Below, one piece after another: positions 23,119 to 24,080 of a DNA stretch of 24,080 nt. The translations under genes and the position numbers were made by a program. The DNA lies in IMG/VR virus record IMGVR_UViG_3300028392_000283, positions 1-24,080 of that record, one strand, 5' to 3'. This stretch comes from a virus. How positions within the stretch are numbered: position 1 is the stretch's first letter; every line of letters starts with the position of its first letter. The notes beneath the pieces were generated by a model. The model was not told where the DNA came from. It was given only the letters and a program-made list of their open reading frames with translations, and ran no database searches.

Positions 23119-23566
23119 CTCGATCTCCAAAGATTGCGATCAAGGCAGCATCGGCCATGGCTTGGCCTTCGAGCTTCTTGTGCAATGCAGGCCACCGTGG
23201 CCAGAGTCGGATGGCTTGAGTCCGGGCGGCGTCCTTGTCCTGACCGATTAATCCTGCCCGCTTTTTCCACGTCTGTGGGGTGACCATGTGGATGGGTATC
23301 CCGCAGGCCGCTACAACGCCTTCTACGACCCCGCAGGAGTGCCCAAAGTTGAAGCTGGATGCTACCCCCTGCTTTGGCATTGAGTGGACGTTCTCAACGT
23401 AGGCTTTTGTGATTTGGTAGTCCTGCAACAGGCTGGCAATTGCGGCAGCGTTGACTCGCGTGGTGCTGCCGATCTTCATGGTGGGCATGCGCATCCATTC
23501 AATGGGTTGGTTGTTTTCCATGATCACGAGGGCGCCTGATGCGCCGGGGTCTATGCCTACTATCAT
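23111..23566 (-). CDS. RuvC-like Holliday junction resolvase
   Basis: 151 residues from ATG 23566, whose ATGA overlaps the upstream stop; an in-frame extension to 23659 is unlikely. The RNase H-fold active-site acids are visible: D6 in MIVGIDPGASGAL, E58 in KAYVENVHSMP and D139 in AMADAALIAIFG. TPQTWKKRAGLIGQDKDAAR (96-115) is typical of the phage RuvC/crossover-junction nuclease family. The family cuts four-way DNA junctions, resolving recombination or replication intermediates and branched DNA before packaging. Neighbours (HNH-like protein, helical protein) suggest a recombination set. All catalytic acids appear present. Length is slightly below E. coli RuvC (173). Confidence 0.9.
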   Translation of the reverse strand: MIVGIDPGASGALVIMENNQPIEWMRMPTMKIGSTTRVNAAAIASLLQDYQITKAYVENVHSMPKQGVASSFNFGHSCGVVEGVVAACGIPIHMVTPQTWKKRAGLIGQDKDAARTQAIRLWPRWPALHKKLEGQAMADAALIAIFGDRDD

Positions 23567-23871
23567 TTTGTGCCTTTCAGTTTGAAGAAGTCGCACCGCT
23601 GGAGGATAAACCTCAGTGGCTCTGATGGCCGGTCGAACTTGGTGCGGATCGCTTCGCACTTTTCATCTTTGTAGTGCTTGCACTCGAAGCAAACTCGCCG
23701 ATCGTCTTGGAGATCGAGATCGCGCTCCCACATCTGCTCGGCCAGCCCAAAGGCTTCGTTGTAGTCGAGGCCAGCCATTTGGAATGCCTTCTGGCGTTTG
23801 GTGTGGGTCTCGACCATTTCGTCCAAGGTCTTCCAGCCTTGCTTGGTGATCTTAGGGAATGGACTGATCAT
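23563..23871 (-). CDS. Small Cys-rich protein, unknown (102 aa)
   Basis: From ATG 23871 (a GTG one codon earlier is also in frame); the ATG overlaps the stop of the alpha-CTD-like gene (TGATG). It begins MISPFPKITKQGWKTLDEMV, then a helical segment to about residue 55. Four cysteines then form C-F-E-C-K-H-Y-K-D-E-K-C and a later RCDFFKL, a plausible small zinc knuckle; this layout recalls the Cys cluster of small phage and plasmid proteins of unknown function. The stop overlaps the RuvC-like start. It may bind nucleic acid or protein; no function is assigned. Confidence 0.75.
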   Translation of the reverse strand: MISPFPKITKQGWKTLDEMVETHTKRQKAFQMAGLDYNEAFGLAEQMWERDLDLQDDRRVCFECKHYKDEKCEAIRTKFDRPSEPLRFILQRCDFFKLKGTK

Positions 23872-24080
23872 CACATTGCTCGCAATTTCAAATTAAGTTC
23901 TGCAAGCACTTCTTCAATTTCAAGCAGTGACTTTTTGCCTAAGTTTGGAAGTTTCATTAAATCCCAACGAGTCGTTTTCACTAAATCATTAACTGTTTTT
24001 ATGCCGCCAGCACGCAAACAGTTTGCAGCACGCATAGTCAATGCCAACTCATTTACTTCCATACTGAACAACTTGTCTTC
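23871..24080 (-). CDS. RNA polymerase alpha-subunit C-terminal-domain-like protein (5' end may lie outside window)
   Basis: The visible frame encodes an alpha-CTD almost alone. MEVNELALTMRAANCLRAGG and LMKLPNLGKKSLLEIEEVLA line up with E. coli alpha 257-310. DNA-contact residues equivalent to R265, N268, C269, G296, K298, S299 and E302 are all kept, and K271 is Arg. The position equivalent to E261, a sigma/activator contact, is Ala. There is no N-terminal assembly domain in view. The frame stays open to the window edge (TTG at 24071, ATG at 24062, neither with a good ribosome site), so the true start may be beyond it. Expected role: binding UP-element-like DNA or host transcription factors, i.e. 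redirecting host transcription. Coupled by overlap to the Cys-rich gene. Confidence 0.88.
   Translation of the reverse strand, partial: EDKLFSMEVNELALTMRAANCLRAGGIKTVNDLVKTTRWDLMKLPNLGKKSLLEIEEVLAELNLKLRAM

Noticed and set aside
23567-23659. N-terminal extension of the RuvC-like protein
   Set aside because: It would overlap the Cys-rich gene by about 100 bp; the family starts at the MIVGIDPG methionine, and the ATGA overlap marks the start.

Overview
The window is part of a tailed double-stranded DNA phage genome (or prophage) with a short-tailed, P22-like virion module. Every gene I can support lies on the minus strand, so transcription runs from the right edge to the left edge. The packaging and head genes (small and large terminase, P22-type portal, scaffold, P22-type coat, gp4-like adaptor, gp10-like stabilisation protein, tailspike-type protein) match podovirus head and tail-hub families. 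The host is probably a Gram-negative proteobacterium: one gene is a stand-alone copy of the RNA polymerase alpha C-terminal domain very close to the proteobacterial sequence, perfect DnaA boxes are present, and most genes have AGGAG-type ribosome sites. The host genus cannot be read from the sequence.

Right to left. (1) 24080-20550, early/DNA-metabolism block: alpha-CTD-like protein, a Cys-rich small protein, a RuvC-like Holliday junction resolvase, a helical protein, an HNH/Ref-like zinc protein, a coiled-coil protein, an acidic 51-residue protein and a C5-cytosine DNA methyltransferase. Most are translationally coupled, with stops and starts overlapping or touching. (2) 20571-17656, replication block: a fused primase-helicase (zinc finger, TOPRIM, RecA-like ATPase), then a 282-bp non-coding region packed with CCATTTGGC/CCATTTGTC repeats and a 20-bp inverted repeat, then an unknown 214-residue protein. 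(3) 17655-15228, packaging: a repeat-bearing intergenic stretch, small terminase, a 226-bp gap with DnaA boxes, large terminase. (4) 15226-12524: a small basic protein, portal, and a DUF5856-like protein. (5) 12514-6343: an appendage cassette of one small and three large fibre-type proteins, the last with three LamG-like lectin domains. It sits between portal and scaffold, where P22 has nothing comparable. (6) 6341-2825: two small proteins, scaffold, coat and three small structural or accessory proteins, with two strong intrinsic terminators punctuating the region downstream of coat. (7) 2822-1: gp4-like adaptor, gp10-like protein, a conserved 120-residue protein and the N-terminus of a tailspike/fibre cut by the window edge.

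How the parts fit: the right-hand genes would act early (host transcription, DNA modification, recombination); the primase-helicase and its neighbouring repeats look like a replication module; the terminase-portal-scaffold-coat-adaptor series builds and fills the head; the fibre, LamG and tailspike genes supply host recognition. Lysis, integration and internal ejection-protein genes are not seen here. No tRNA, rRNA, CRISPR array or insertion sequence was found. No gap without a gene exceeds 300 bp; the two largest (18301-18582 and 16752-16977) are both described as features.
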